In this document: positions 1 through 9,372 of the stretch, in pieces
Numbering within the stretch: the stretch's first letter is position 1
Layout of the letters: the number at the start of each line of letters is the position of its first letter
Assembly (NCBI GenBank): GCA_031281945.1
Contig: JAITER010000051.1
Coordinates: 1-35,730 of the forward strand
DNA: 35,730 bases
Direction: 5' to 3'
From: Spirochaetaceae bacterium
GTDB taxonomy: Bacteria; Spirochaetota; Spirochaetia; Treponematales; Breznakiellaceae
The notes under the pieces: model-generated
Databases searched by the model: none
What the model was told of the DNA's origin: nothing
The model's input: the letters and a program-made list of their open reading frames with translations, nothing else
Program-made: the position numbers and the translations under genes

Positions 1-1992
1 TACCTGGCGCCGTACCCAAGGGGCGAGGCGGGCGCCGTTTACTTTAACTTTAAGGTTAAGAGCGGCGCCGTTTTGTCGGAAGTGCTTCTTGACGGCAGGC
101 CGCTGAATGCGGGTTCCGGCGGCTCTTATGCGGCGCCTGTGGTTAGCGGCTCGCTGGGCCGGTCTGTGGAGATAAAGGTGGGCGGGGCGGCGTCTTCGGT
201 TTCGTATTACATAGACATGGAGCCGTTTTCGACTTCGCAGTCCGGGATGAGGGAGGTTCCGCTTGTAAAAGAGGGCGAGGCTTTCACGATAGGGGCCCAG
301 TACGTGAGCGATGCGTATTTCGCGCACGTTGAGTTCAACGGGCTTGAGCGTTTGGAGAAGGTGCTGTTTTCCGATGTGAGGGCGGCGGCTTCAGAGGGCG
401 GCGGGGTGTTGGAGGTTAGGCCAGAAGGGTCGGTTTTGCCGAGCAGGTGGGCGGCGGCGGAAGATGGTTCTGTGCGCGTGCTGGACGGCGACCCTGAGAT
501 AACGGCTGTGTTCACGGGGCCGCGCTACTATTACGACTACTTGTACGTGAAGGACGAGGTTGATGATTTGGCGTCCGCGTTTAGGAGCGAGCTTGAGGCG
601 CGGGCCGCCGCGATTAAAGATCAGATGGGGAATCTGATGAACCTTATGGTGTTGCTCTCTGACGCGGAAGAAAAATTGATAGACGAGACTGACCTGGAGG
701 CGATTGAGACGGAGTATGCGGAGGACGGGGCGTATACGGCGGAGGAATTGAAGGATGAATACATATTTTTATACTTTAAGGTTGCCGGCGCGAGCGCGTA
801 CCGTGCTGTTTTGATTTCCGAGTTAGAGACTGGGCCTGTAAGTTATGACGGGGCGTCTTTTTCGCTTGTGGACGGCGCTTTAAGGGTTGAGGCGGCGGCG
901 GATTCGCTTGAGAAGCTGTACGGCGGGTTTAATGAGGATGATTACCGGACGCTGAAGGCGATGGAGGAGCAGATAACGCTGATGTACGACCTGTTGCACG
1001 GGAACTACGTTACGGCGGCCATGCTGGAAGAAGCACGGGACGGCTATTACGATAAGTCCGAGATAGACGACTTTTTGAAGCCTGTTAATAACCTTCTAAT
1101 GGTGAATACGCAGGCTATAGCGGCGCTACAGGCGGCTTTAGGGCCGGATTTTGAAACCACCACCAGCGATACAACCGTGTCCGCGAGGATAGCCGCCCTT
1201 AACGGGGAGCTCTCCACGATAAAGGGCGATATAACGGCGGTTACGAGCCGCGTGACCGCGTTGGAAGCCACGGTGGACGCTATAAAAGTAAAGAACGTGG
1301 GGAACATAACTAAATCGGATTGCAATAACTTAAACAACTTTGTAAGCAACTTTAGACAGCCCGCCAACACAATCTACTACGGCTATGTAAGCGCCGTTAC
1401 CGATATTGCGAACTTGCCGCCCGACACTTCCACTGGCTTTATCACCTGCGAAACTGGAGACGCGGAGAATATTATCCGCCAAATATACCGTCCCGCCGCG
1501 AGCGCCATTGTTTACGAGCGGTCTTGCAACAAAGGCTCCTGGGGCGCCTGGACTAGAACAGACGCGGCGTACCTAAACTCCACCATTGCGGGTTTGAACG
1601 ACAGAGCTCCTGTTGTGCTTCAATTTACAGACGCGGGGAGCGGGACAACTTTGCTTGTCAACGGTTGGACCGACCAGACGTGGGCCGGTTTTAATGTTAC
1701 AATTACTTGGATTGGCGGTTTAAGCATTACAGGTTTTAGGACTGGCGGGTCTTTAAGCTCCAACGGAGGAGGAAAAACAAGCAATTTCGGCGAAAACAGT
1801 GTTAAAGTAGGTGTGGTTACAAACGATATTGGCTCTGCCAAGGCGGGCGATGTTGCGATAACTTTTAGCGCTTGGGTTGGCGGAGCCGTGGCGCAGTTTT
1901 ACGGAGGCAAGCCCAACCCTGCTTTTACATGGGTTAGTACAAGCTCTCTTAGTGATAAAGTATCATACATAGATGTAAAGGCTTATAATTAA
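1..1992 (+). CDS. Phage-tail-fibre-like protein, 5' end outside window
   Basis: The reading frame is open from base 1, so the gene is cut by the window edge; the TTG at 73 is only the first in-window start. About 663 residues are visible. The N-terminal two thirds are acidic and Gly/Ala-rich. A heptad-like stretch encoded near 1170-1290 (ARIAALNGEL, VTSRVTALEATVDAI) looks like a trimeric coiled coil. It is followed at about 1290-1570 by a module ending in GSWGAWTRTD that resembles the pyocin-knob domain of phage and pyocin tail fibres, and by a Gly-rich C-terminus. It probably binds a surface receptor or forms a fibre. Codon style changes near 1270 from G-rich to C/A-rich, suggesting a module swap. 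It could also be a prophage remnant or a non-phage surface protein. Confidence 0.6.
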   Translation, partial: YLAPYPRGEAGAVYFNFKVKSGAVLSEVLLDGRPLNAGSGGSYAAPVVSGSLGRSVEIKVGGAASSVSYYIDMEPFSTSQSGMREVPLVKEGEAFTIGAQYVSDAYFAHVEFNGLERLEKVLFSDVRAAASEGGGVLEVRPEGSVLPSRWAAAEDGSVRVLDGDPEITAVFTGPRYYYDYLYVKDEVDDLASAFRSELEARAAAIKDQMGNLMNLMVLLSDAEEKLIDETDLEAIETEYAEDGAYTAEELKDEYIFLYFKVAGASAYRAVLISELETGPVSYDGASFSLVDGALRVEAAADSLEKLYGGFNEDDYRTLKAMEEQITLMYDLLHGNYVTAAMLEEARDGYYDKSEIDDFLKPVNNLLMVNTQAIAALQAALGPDFETTTSDTTVSARIAALNGELSTIKGDITAVTSRVTALEATVDAIKVKNVGNITKSDCNNLNNFVSNFRQPANTIYYGYVSAVTDIANLPPDTSTGFITCETGDAENIIRQIYRPAASAIVYERSCNKGSWGAWTRTDAAYLNSTIAGLNDRAPVVLQFTDAGSGTTLLVNGWTDQTWAGFNVTITWIGGLSITGFRTGGSLSSNGGGKTSNFGENSVKVGVVTNDIGSAKAGDVAITFSAWVGGAVAQFYGGKPNPAFTWVSTSSLSDKVSYIDVKAYN

Positions 1993-2110
1993 CCCGTCTG
2001 TAACGCCGGAATGCTGTAGGCGGGCCGCTTTTAAATTTGGTTTTTCGCAATCTAAGTTGCGGGAATTGCGGGCCCGCGCGGACGGAAGTTTGTGTTTTAC
2101 CGCGCGGCGT

Positions 2111-2722
2111 TTATCGGCCTATAGAAAATTTTTTCGCCCATTCCGCCGGCAGGTTGCCGGGGCCGTTTTTTAGAGCTGTTTCCAGGGCGGCGGCGCACAA
2201 AACGAGCGTTTCGTTAAAACGGGCGCGGTCGCTTTTGGAAAAAGCGCTTAGAACCCAGCCGGATATATCCTGCCCTTTTTCTTTAACACCGCCGGGGCGC
2301 CCTATTCCCAAACGCAACCTCCAAAAATCCGCCGTTCCAAGACGCTCTTTTATGGAGCGCAGGCCGTTATGCCCGCCCAGCCCGCCGCCGTATTTAAATG
2401 CGGCTTCCCCGGTGGAAAATTCAAGTTCATCATGTACAACGATTATGCCGCTTGCGGGAATATTAAAAAAAGACGCGGCGGCGGCGGCGGATATGCCGGA
2501 ATTGTTCATAAAAGTTTCCGGCATTAAAAAATGGCTTTTTTTTTCGCCGCTTTCAGTTTTTACAAAAAACGGCGCGTATAAACCGCTGAATTTTTTTTGC
2601 CATTTCAAAGCGCCGCCCATTTCAGCGGCTAAAAGCCTGCCCGCATTGTGTCGTGTGCCGCTGTATTCCGCTCCGGGGTTGCCCAGGAAGACGGCCAATA
2701 GAGCGCCTTCGTTATGCGTCAT
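2111..2722 (-). CDS. pth: Peptidyl-tRNA hydrolase
   Basis: The 203-residue protein has the normal length for bacterial Pth, which cleaves the ester bond of peptidyl-tRNA released from stalled ribosomes. The FLGNPG motif (residues 12-17) is followed by TRHNAG with the catalytic His25. MNNSG (72-76), the HDEL motif (His97/Asp98) and GGHNGLRS (117-124) are all present. The ATG at 2722 overlaps the rdgB stop by four bases (ATGA), so the two are translationally coupled and downstream of ricT. Confidence 0.95.
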   Translation of the reverse strand: MTHNEGALLAVFLGNPGAEYSGTRHNAGRLLAAEMGGALKWQKKFSGLYAPFFVKTESGEKKSHFLMPETFMNNSGISAAAAASFFNIPASGIIVVHDELEFSTGEAAFKYGGGLGGHNGLRSIKERLGTADFWRLRLGIGRPGGVKEKGQDISGWVLSAFSKSDRARFNETLVLCAAALETALKNGPGNLPAEWAKKFSIGR

Positions 2723-3408
2723 TTTTTAGACGGGACGTCTTTGGGGAAAAAGCGCGGTAAAAAAGAGGCTATAGCGGCGGCGGCTTTTCCCCTGTGGCTT
2801 ATAGCGTTTTTTTCATCCATGGAAAGTTCCGCCGCGGTTTTTTGTTTTTCCGGTATATAGAAAATCGGGTCGTATCCAAAGCCGCCGCATCCGGAGCCGG
2901 CGGTTTTTACAATTTCGCCTTCCAGCGTTTCCTGAGCGCAAAAAAAACGGTTTTCGTCAATCAACAGAACAAGAGCGCAGACAAAACGGGCCGCACGGTT
3001 TGTTTCGCCTTCCATTTCGCGTAAAACAAGTTTGTTTCTTTCTTCTCTGGAAAGCCTTCCCCCCGCGAAATACGCCCCCGCGCCTTCTTTCTTGTTTTTC
3101 TGAGATGGCGGCGGAGTGTGTTTTTTTCCGGCGTACCGAGCCGAATACACGCCGGGCAAGCCGTCCAAAGCGTCGATGCATAGGCCGGAATCATCGGCTA
3201 TTACAGGCTCCCCCACCAAATCGTACAAAAAATGCGCTTTAATAAAAGCGTTTTCAAAAAAAGAAGAGCCCGTTTCTTCAGGGTTAAATTCAATATTTTC
3301 TTCTTTTGGAATCTTTACCGAAAAAGACGCGCCGTTTATATTAGAGAATAAACTTTTAAACTCTTTTTTTTTGTAAATGCTTCCCGAAGCAATCCAAATA
3401 CTAGCCAT
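2719..3408 (-). CDS. rdgB: Non-canonical purine NTP pyrophosphatase (RdgB/HAM1 family)
   Basis: This enzyme hydrolyses ITP, dITP and XTP to the monophosphate, cleaning the nucleotide pool. I chose the ATG at 3408, giving 229 residues, because the family's N-terminal strand and SGSIYKKKEF motif (residues 8-17) follow it at once; the longer upstream frame lies inside ricT. DDSGLC (72-77), the GVYSARYAG segment and FGYDPIF (177-183) mark the substrate site, and SHRGKA the C-terminal end. A Lys/Gly-rich insertion of about 20 residues after residue 95 is longer than in typical homologues. The start overlaps the ricT stop by 8 bases. Confidence 0.93.
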   Translation of the reverse strand: MASIWIASGSIYKKKEFKSLFSNINGASFSVKIPKEENIEFNPEETGSSFFENAFIKAHFLYDLVGEPVIADDSGLCIDALDGLPGVYSARYAGKKHTPPPSQKNKKEGAGAYFAGGRLSREERNKLVLREMEGETNRAARFVCALVLLIDENRFFCAQETLEGEIVKTAGSGCGGFGYDPIFYIPEKQKTAAELSMDEKNAISHRGKAAAAIASFLPRFFPKDVPSKK

Positions 3409-4420
3409 GTGAGCCGCCTTCTTCAGCTTCTTCTGATTGTTTATCCTGATTTTTTTTAATTTGCCAGCGTCCTTCAACCTTTTCAAATTGAGTTTTTGGC
3501 AAATAAATTCTTCTGCCGTCTTCCAAAGATAAAGTCGCCACGCCCAAAACGACATTCACTTCTACAACCTTCCAAATTGCGCCGTCGTAAGCTATTTTAA
3601 AGCCTTCGGGCGGCATCAATTTTATCTGTTCCTGATAAAAATCATGTTCAAAAGATAAACAGCAAAGCAATTTTTCGCAAGGGCCGGATATTTTCATTGT
3701 GTTAAGCGAAAGTTTTTGGTCTTTCGCCATTCGTATGGAAATTGGTTTTAATCTTTCGAATACGGAATGGCAACAAAAATCCCTGCCGCAAACTCCCATT
3801 CCGCCGTGTATTTTGGAATCGTCCCTAAAAACAATTTGGCGCAATTCTATTCTTACTTTAAAATACGCCACCAGGCCTTTTAACAAAGCTCGAAAATCCA
3901 CGCGGCGTTCAGCCGTGTAAAAAAATACAATTTTAGGGTCTTCTAAAAGATAGTGCGCCGCCAGCAACTTCATGTCCAGGTTCTGTTCTTTGATTAAATC
4001 ATGGCAAACCTGAAAAGCTTTTTCTTCCAGCTTTGCGTTGTAACGCGCTCTTTCCAAATCTTTTTCGGTCGCCGGACGTTCAATCCGCGCCACTTTGGAA
4101 ACATTTTTTTTACAATCTTTTATCTGCCGTATCACCACGGCTAAATCCCTGCCGTAACGGGTTGAAACTACAACCTGGGATTTTGGAAAAAGCTCGGCGC
4201 CCTCGTAAACAGCGTAAAAAGTCTCGGAAGAACAAGCAAGCCTTAAATGATAAACCGGAGTTCCCGGAGTTAAATTTTCACCCGCAGCGGATTCAACAAT
4301 GCCGTCGTCTATAAAGTCGTCGTCTTCCAGATTGTCAAGATTTTCGCTTTCGTCCGCAAGACCTTCATTTTTCATTTCTTGTATTTTATCAAAATGATTC
4401 TCTTGTGTTAAGAAAGTCAT
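3401..4420 (-). CDS. ricT: PSP1-domain protein, RicT/YaaT-like
   Basis: The protein carries a PSP1 C-terminal domain with the cysteine signature of RicT/YaaT: CGRDFCC, then MAKDQKLSLN, then CEKLLCC. In Bacillus the RicA/F/T (Y-) complex binds Fe-S clusters and affects RNA maturation; the partners are not seen here, so the role in this organism is inferred. An acidic N-terminal extension (ENLDNLEDDDFIDD) precedes the conserved part. The start is uncertain: ATG 4420, ATG 4375 and TTG 4426 are in frame and none has a strong Shine-Dalgarno sequence. It is the first gene of the ricT-rdgB-pth operon. Confidence 0.88.
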   Translation of the reverse strand: MTFLTQENHFDKIQEMKNEGLADESENLDNLEDDDFIDDGIVESAAGENLTPGTPVYHLRLACSSETFYAVYEGAELFPKSQVVVSTRYGRDLAVVIRQIKDCKKNVSKVARIERPATEKDLERARYNAKLEEKAFQVCHDLIKEQNLDMKLLAAHYLLEDPKIVFFYTAERRVDFRALLKGLVAYFKVRIELRQIVFRDDSKIHGGMGVCGRDFCCHSVFERLKPISIRMAKDQKLSLNTMKISGPCEKLLCCLSFEHDFYQEQIKLMPPEGFKIAYDGAIWKVVEVNVVLGVATLSLEDGRRIYLPKTQFEKVEGRWQIKKNQDKQSEEAEEGGSHG

Positions 4421-4455
4421 ACACAAGCCGCAAAAACAGGGCCGCGTTTTTAAGT

Positions 4456-4554
4456 GGAGTTGTTCGGAAACTTCAGTCTCCGAATAACAACCGCAAAACG
4501 TCCTGCGTTTTGCAAGACTTGGGCGGCAACCAACAGCTTGGCGGACAAGTCCAG
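4456..4554 (+). repeat. Dispersed three-hairpin repeat, copy 1
   Basis: This segment between ricT and the TPR gene matches, in the same order, the elements at 12124-12240 (same strand) and 34064-34178 (opposite strand). Shared blocks are GAGTTGTTCGGAAACTTCA, TTTTGCAAGACTTGGGCG, CAACCAA and ACAAGTCCA. Each copy can fold into consecutive stem-loops. Confidence 0.7.
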
Positions 4555-4574
4555 TGTATAAAAACGCGCTTGAA

Positions 4575-4604
4575 TTGCAAATTGCTTTTGTAAGATGTTA
4601 TACT
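4575..4604 (+). promoter_or_regulatory. Promoter of the TPR lipoprotein gene
   Basis: TTGCAA at 4575-4580 and TATACT at 4599-4604 are separated by 18 bp. The -10 box ends only six bases before the ATG at 4611, so the transcript would be nearly leaderless; no Shine-Dalgarno sequence is present. Confidence 0.5.
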
Positions 4605-4610
4605 GCTAAA

Positions 4611-6431
4611 ATGCGATTTTCCTCGCTAAATACAATCTGCTTTTTGGGAGTTTTTTTTCTTTTAGATATATTTTCATGTGCGTCTAACAGGAACGGCTCT
4701 GTTCCGGCGAGTTTCCGGCAAACTCCGGCGGCTGGAAACGAGTTTTCGCGGGATTCGGCCTCCCCCGGCGGGAATTTTGAAGGCTCCGCGCTGGATAACG
4801 CCGCGGAATGGCCGCCATCGGCCTGGAGACAGGACTCAAAGACAGTTTCAGGCGCGGGGCTTACAGGCGAAATACGGGCGCTTGTAGAAAAAGGTTCGCC
4901 GGGCGCTTTGCGGCAAGCTTTACGGCTTATAAGAGAGAATAATATTGCAAACACGGAATTTGGGCGCGTTATGGCCAGCGTCGCGGTGGTTTTGCTGGAC
5001 AATGTGTATGGCGAAGCGCAGGAAACGGATCTTGCGGTGGATTTTCCCCAAACCAGTAGATACGGCAAAATTGTGCGTGATACGGAAAACGGCCTGTACC
5101 TGCGCCCAGTGATTTCTTCCGAAGACTATTTAGAGTTAACGCTTCCCTTTCTCGCTTTATTGAACGAAACTAAATTAAGCAAGATTTCCGCGGCCCTGCC
5201 GGATTTGGAAAAGGCCCGGCGCGTAAATCCGGGCGGGGTTCTAGCCGCTTATTTTTTGGGCCTTGTTTACGAGCGCGTCCCCCGGCTAAACAGCGCGGCG
5301 GAGGAGTATTCCGAGGCTTTGAGTATAGCGCCGGATTGTTACGCGGCTTCTCTCGGCCTTGCCAGGGTTCTATCCGCGGAAGGCCGGCGTAAAGAAGCGG
5401 TTGATTTGCTTGCGAAATTGGATGAACGGTATTACAACAACATGACGGTAAAACGGCAGTTGGCGTTTGTTTACATCAAAGAAAAAATGCTCGATGAAGC
5501 GGCTGAAGCGATACGCCAGGCGTTGTCGGCGAATCCGCGTGATGCGGGTATGCTGCTTTTGCAAGCGCGTTATCTTATAGAAAAAGGCCAGGCGGTTGCG
5601 GCGCAGTTTCCGCTGGACGCTTACATACAGACAGCCAAAGAAAACAGCGAATATTTGCTTTTGCGCTCGCGTATAGCGGCGGAAGGTTTTAACAACAAAG
5701 ACGCGGCCATAAGCCAAATGAGGCCGCTTTTGCGCGTTTACCCAAACGATTTAGAAATACAAATATATTTAATAAAACTGCTTTTAGAATCGGCCAAAGA
5801 AAGTGAAAATAAAGAAGGCAAAGCGATGCTTTCGTCTTTATTAAAAACGTGGGCGGGAAACAACGGCGCGATTCCGTATAGTTTAATAGAGCTGGCTATG
5901 AACGATGCGTTGCGCAGGGAAGAATGGAACGAAGCAAAAAAATACCGCGAGCAGATGCCGGAGGCGCCGAATAACGCAAATGATTTGCTGTATTCATACG
6001 AAATAGAACATGGTTTGGGAAACAACTCGCGGGCGCTTTCCTACGCGCAGGAACTATACGAAAAACACCCAAACAACGAAGAAGGCGTCATAGCCTACGC
6101 TACGGCTTTAATAGATTCGGGAAAAAAAACCGCCGCGTTACGGATTATAAACGAGCGTATAGCCGGCCTTGGGGCGGGCTCATTTAAAAGCCGCTATTAT
6201 TTTTTAAGAAGCCGCCTGGAGCCGAATGGGGAAGCCGCCCTTCCAGACCTGCGCTCCGCCTTGTTTGAAAACCCCCGCAATTTGGACGCCATATTGTCTA
6301 TGTTTCAAATATACGACAAAAATAACGATGAAAGACGCGCCGTTTATTATCTAAAACAGGCGGCGGCTCTTTCTCCCAACCATCCTGTGGTAAAGCAGGC
6401 GTTAAATAAAAAATATGCTGGCAAAATATAA
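4611..6431 (+). CDS. TPR-repeat lipoprotein
   Basis: The 606-residue protein starts with a hydrophobic signal peptide and a lipobox-like LLDIFSC (Cys23), so it is probably a lipoprotein. The rest is largely helical tetratricopeptide repeats, for example the segments with AAYFLGLVYER, AASLGLARVLSAEGR and PRDAGMLLLQARY, which usually scaffold protein complexes. I chose the ATG at 4611 because it begins the signal peptide; an upstream in-frame start at 4554 would add residues encoded by a repeat element. The 3' end overlaps the next gene by 17 bases, pointing to co-expression with an outer-membrane protein. Exact function unknown. Confidence 0.8.
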   Translation: MRFSSLNTICFLGVFFLLDIFSCASNRNGSVPASFRQTPAAGNEFSRDSASPGGNFEGSALDNAAEWPPSAWRQDSKTVSGAGLTGEIRALVEKGSPGALRQALRLIRENNIANTEFGRVMASVAVVLLDNVYGEAQETDLAVDFPQTSRYGKIVRDTENGLYLRPVISSEDYLELTLPFLALLNETKLSKISAALPDLEKARRVNPGGVLAAYFLGLVYERVPRLNSAAEEYSEALSIAPDCYAASLGLARVLSAEGRRKEAVDLLAKLDERYYNNMTVKRQLAFVYIKEKMLDEAAEAIRQALSANPRDAGMLLLQARYLIEKGQAVAAQFPLDAYIQTAKENSEYLLLRSRIAAEGFNNKDAAISQMRPLLRVYPNDLEIQIYLIKLLLESAKESENKEGKAMLSSLLKTWAGNNGAIPYSLIELAMNDALRREEWNEAKKYREQMPEAPNNANDLLYSYEIEHGLGNNSRALSYAQELYEKHPNNEEGVIAYATALIDSGKKTAALRIINERIAGLGAGSFKSRYYFLRSRLEPNGEAALPDLRSALFENPRNLDAILSMFQIYDKNNDERRAVYYLKQAAALSPNHPVVKQALNKKYAGKI

Positions 6432-7191
6432 AATTCTTTTTAAAACGCCGGGCGCTCCAGCGCCAGTGTTTTTTACGCCCAAAAAAGGCGCGTTTTTTTA
6501 CGCTGTGTTTTTATGCGCGTTTTGCGGCGGCGCCTTGTCCGCGCAGGATGGTTTTTACGCCGATGTTTCGGGTCAATACGTAAGCAATACGCTGGAAGGC
6601 GTCGCGAAAGAGGCTGTGCAGGGTGTGGAACTGGGGATAAATCTTGGGTATAAATTTAAAAGCTGGCTTGGCGCGGGGCTTATAAGCAGTCTTAGTTTAG
6701 GTTATTACAACATTTACGGCGACTTAACCGAATACGACGGCCCGCGTTTCACCACCACAATGTTAGAGGATTTTCCAATTTACCGTTTTGACATAGTTCC
6801 TTACGTTTCTATTACAAAAGAATTGACATACTGGCTTAATTTTAGCCTTGGCGCGGGAGTTGGAATAAGCATATATCAATATATATTTTACAATATGGTA
6901 AACGATAAAAACCAGCGTGAAATTTTAGGTACACAGTCTTTTAACATAACGCTTATTCCAGAAATACAATTTAAAATATACGAACACATTACGTTTGGAA
7001 TTCGTATGCAAATAGCGCCGGTTTCTTTTGGCGGAAAGTCCGTATATGTGTTTTATTTTTCGGGTGAAACCATGGAAGGAAACAATTCTTTTAAGAAAGA
7101 AGGGCTGGACGTTCAAAATCATATATTCAAATTCGGTATATTCGCCGGTTATTCATTTGGAACGCCTTACTATTCGCCCAAAAAGCCATAA
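6415..7191 (+). CDS. Outer-membrane beta-barrel-like protein
   Basis: The 258-residue protein has a signal peptide with a hydrophobic core (AVFLCAFCGGALSA) and a likely cleavage before QDGFYADV. The mature part has alternating aromatic/hydrophobic strands (GVELGINLGYKF, LNFSLGAGVGISIY, HITFGIRMQIAPVSF) ending in FGIFAGYSFGTPYY, the pattern of a small outer-membrane barrel. It overlaps the upstream TPR lipoprotein gene, so the two may act together at the outer membrane. It ends three bases from the convergent permease gene. No named family recognised. Confidence 0.7.
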   Translation: MLAKYKILFKTPGAPAPVFFTPKKGAFFYAVFLCAFCGGALSAQDGFYADVSGQYVSNTLEGVAKEAVQGVELGINLGYKFKSWLGAGLISSLSLGYYNIYGDLTEYDGPRFTTTMLEDFPIYRFDIVPYVSITKELTYWLNFSLGAGVGISIYQYIFYNMVNDKNQREILGTQSFNITLIPEIQFKIYEHITFGIRMQIAPVSFGGKSVYVFYFSGETMEGNNSFKKEGLDVQNHIFKFGIFAGYSFGTPYYSPKKP

Positions 7192-7194
7192 ATA

Positions 7195-8478
7195 TTAATG
7201 TTTGTTTAATAATTCCACAACCGGAGTTTTGCCCGCCTTCCGGGCCGGAAAAAAACTGGACGCGCAGGAGCACAGTATTGTAAAAAAGCCTATAACGGTT
7301 ATGGTTTTCCAGTCCACAATTACAGGAATGGTCTGCAAATAGTAGCTTTGGTCAAGCGGGCTAAACGCGCTGTTCGCTATTCTTTCGGAGAAAAATAAAA
7401 AAACGCTTTCTACAGCCCGTAAAATATGGTTTATGGAGCATCCGGTTAAAACGCCCAGCATTATGCCGCAAAAAGAACCGGCGGCTCCTATTAAAAAACT
7501 ACACCACAAAAATATTGAATTTATGGACGATGATTTTATGCCGAATGCTTTTAGCACGGCTATGTCTCCCCTCCGTTCTATCGCGAGCATGGAAGTTACG
7601 GACGAAATATTTACCGCCGCTACAAAAACAATCAACAACATGATGAACAATAAAAGCTGGCGGGTGGATTCGTAGGAGCTGTATTGAGAACGTAAAATAT
7701 CTTTCCACCGGTAAACGCCGTAATCGCCTGGAACCGCCCATTGAATTTCCAGCGCCGCGCGATCTATGTTTTTATATGCGTCATCTATTTTAACAACAAG
7801 CGAATCTCTGCCCGCCTCTGGCGAAAGGACTCGCTTTCCGGCGTTATAGCTTATAACGCACCACATTGAATCAAGCTCGCGGTAGCCGGAAGAAATTATT
7901 CCGTTTACTTTAAATACGGTCGCCCTTGGAATAATTTTTCCGTCCGGCCCCCGCCGCGCCGTCATAATCCGTATGATTCCGCCGCTTTTAACGCCGGTAA
8001 TTTTCGCCAGTTCTTCGCCTATCAACGCATCGCCGTCTGAGTTTAAAGCGGCTTCCCCCGCTATAGTGGTTATGTAACGGCGGCTTCCGCCGTCTTGCCA
8101 AAAGAGAGGGTCTACGGCCCGTATTGAAATTCCGGTTTTACCGCCGTCTCCTATAACGATTCCAAGCGATTCCCGCTGCTTCCAAACGCCGCAAACATTC
8201 GCGTTGGAGCGGACGGCCTCAATAACGGCGTTTTCCTCCGACTCTTCGTTAAAAGAGCCGCTGTAAGGTAAAACTTGTATGTGCCCTGTTCCAAGTTCAA
8301 TAAAACGATCCATGATGCCTCGAATCATGCCGTCCGCCACAATCAAGGTTACCACCACCGGCACCAGGCTAAGGGCTATTCCCGCGACTCCGCCCAGCAA
8401 GTATCGCCCGCCGTCTGAGTTTTTCCCGCCGACATACCTAAAAGCGATGAATAAACAAGAAATCATATTTTTAACCAT
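7195..8478 (-). CDS. ABC transporter permease, LolC/LolE (FtsX/MacB) family
   Basis: The 427-residue protein has the family topology: one N-terminal membrane segment (about 28-50, LSLVPVVVTLIVADGM), a large extracytoplasmic domain, then three C-terminal segments (about 275-300, 320-350 and 395-415) forming the FtsX domain. MLAIERRGDIAVLKAFG is the typical cytoplasmic coupling loop. Members extract lipoproteins or export substrates with a LolD-type ATPase, which is not next door, so the partner must be elsewhere. It follows map by 45 bp in a minus-strand operon. No clear Shine-Dalgarno sequence precedes the ATG. Confidence 0.85.
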   Translation of the reverse strand: MVKNMISCLFIAFRYVGGKNSDGGRYLLGGVAGIALSLVPVVVTLIVADGMIRGIMDRFIELGTGHIQVLPYSGSFNEESEENAVIEAVRSNANVCGVWKQRESLGIVIGDGGKTGISIRAVDPLFWQDGGSRRYITTIAGEAALNSDGDALIGEELAKITGVKSGGIIRIMTARRGPDGKIIPRATVFKVNGIISSGYRELDSMWCVISYNAGKRVLSPEAGRDSLVVKIDDAYKNIDRAALEIQWAVPGDYGVYRWKDILRSQYSSYESTRQLLLFIMLLIVFVAAVNISSVTSMLAIERRGDIAVLKAFGIKSSSINSIFLWCSFLIGAAGSFCGIMLGVLTGCSINHILRAVESVFLFFSERIANSAFSPLDQSYYLQTIPVIVDWKTITVIGFFTILCSCASSFFPARKAGKTPVVELLNKH

Positions 8479-8523
8479 TTTAATTTATCAGCAGTCCCAT
8501 CCGTTTAAATACGGCGCGAATTG

Positions 8524-9282
8524 TTAAATTTCCGTTAGAATTTCCGTAACCCCGTTATGAACTGCTACGGTATGCTCCCAGTGCGCGGATAATTTTCCGT
8601 CTGCGGTAACAACCGTCCAGCCGTCTTCCAGGACTTCAACATCTCCGGTTCCCATGTTAATCATAGGCTCTATCGCAAGCACCATGCCGTCCCGGATGCG
8701 TGGATTCGGCCCTCCTTTGGTTGTGTTGGAAACTTGCGGGTCTTCGTGAACCTCAATCCCCACGCCGTGTCCGCAAAAATCGTACACCACCCCAAAGCCC
8801 GCCGCTTTTGCGTGGCTTTCCACAGCCCGCCCTACGGCGAGCAGCCTGTCTCCGGCTTTTAGCGCGTCAATCCCTTTGTACAGACATTCACGGGTTGTCG
8901 TATTCAATCTGCGGGCTTCGCCGCTTACCGCCCCCGCTTCGTATGTTATGGACATATCGCTTATAAAACCGTCAACTATCAAACCGCAGTCTATCGACAC
9001 AAGATCGCCTTCCTTTACAGTCCGTTTCCCCGGAATCCCGTGTATAACTTTTTCGTTTACAGAGATGCAAAGCGCCGCGGGAAAAGGGTTTTTACGCGGG
9101 CCGTAACCCAGAAAGGCCGCTTTTGCGCCGTGTTTTTTTATCCACGAGCGGGCCCATTTTTCCAGATCAAGCTCGGTTACGCCTGGAAGCACTATAGATT
9201 CAATTTCTTGATACATTAACGCAAGCATCTTGCAGGACTTGCGAATTCCGTTAATTTGGTTGCTGTTTTTATACCGTATCAT
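8524..9282 (-). CDS. map: Methionine aminopeptidase, type I
   Basis: The enzyme removes the N-terminal methionine from nascent proteins. The ATG at 9282 follows an AAGGAT Shine-Dalgarno and gives 252 residues. With this start the metal-site residues fall at His81, Asp98, Asp109, His172, Glu205 and Glu236, one position from the E. coli enzyme, so the family fit is very close. The in-frame extension to 9366 adds a basic leader without similarity and is rejected. The gene lies between the ATP-grasp gene and the LolC/E-type permease. Confidence 0.96.
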   Translation of the reverse strand: MIRYKNSNQINGIRKSCKMLALMYQEIESIVLPGVTELDLEKWARSWIKKHGAKAAFLGYGPRKNPFPAALCISVNEKVIHGIPGKRTVKEGDLVSIDCGLIVDGFISDMSITYEAGAVSGEARRLNTTTRECLYKGIDALKAGDRLLAVGRAVESHAKAAGFGVVYDFCGHGVGIEVHEDPQVSNTTKGGPNPRIRDGMVLAIEPMINMGTGDVEVLEDGWTVVTADGKLSAHWEHTVAVHNGVTEILTEI

Positions 9283-9372
9283 TTTATCCTTTTTCCTGTG
9301 GCGGCGCCTGTTTCCGCGCCGCAAACATGGCGGCCATGCTTGCGGCTGAAATAAGCCCGCTTTCACTTGCCG

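Noticed and set aside
2037..2729. Long plus-strand open frame opposite pth
   Set aside because: It is the antisense shadow of pth, with no domain or start signal; pth on the minus strand has all catalytic residues.
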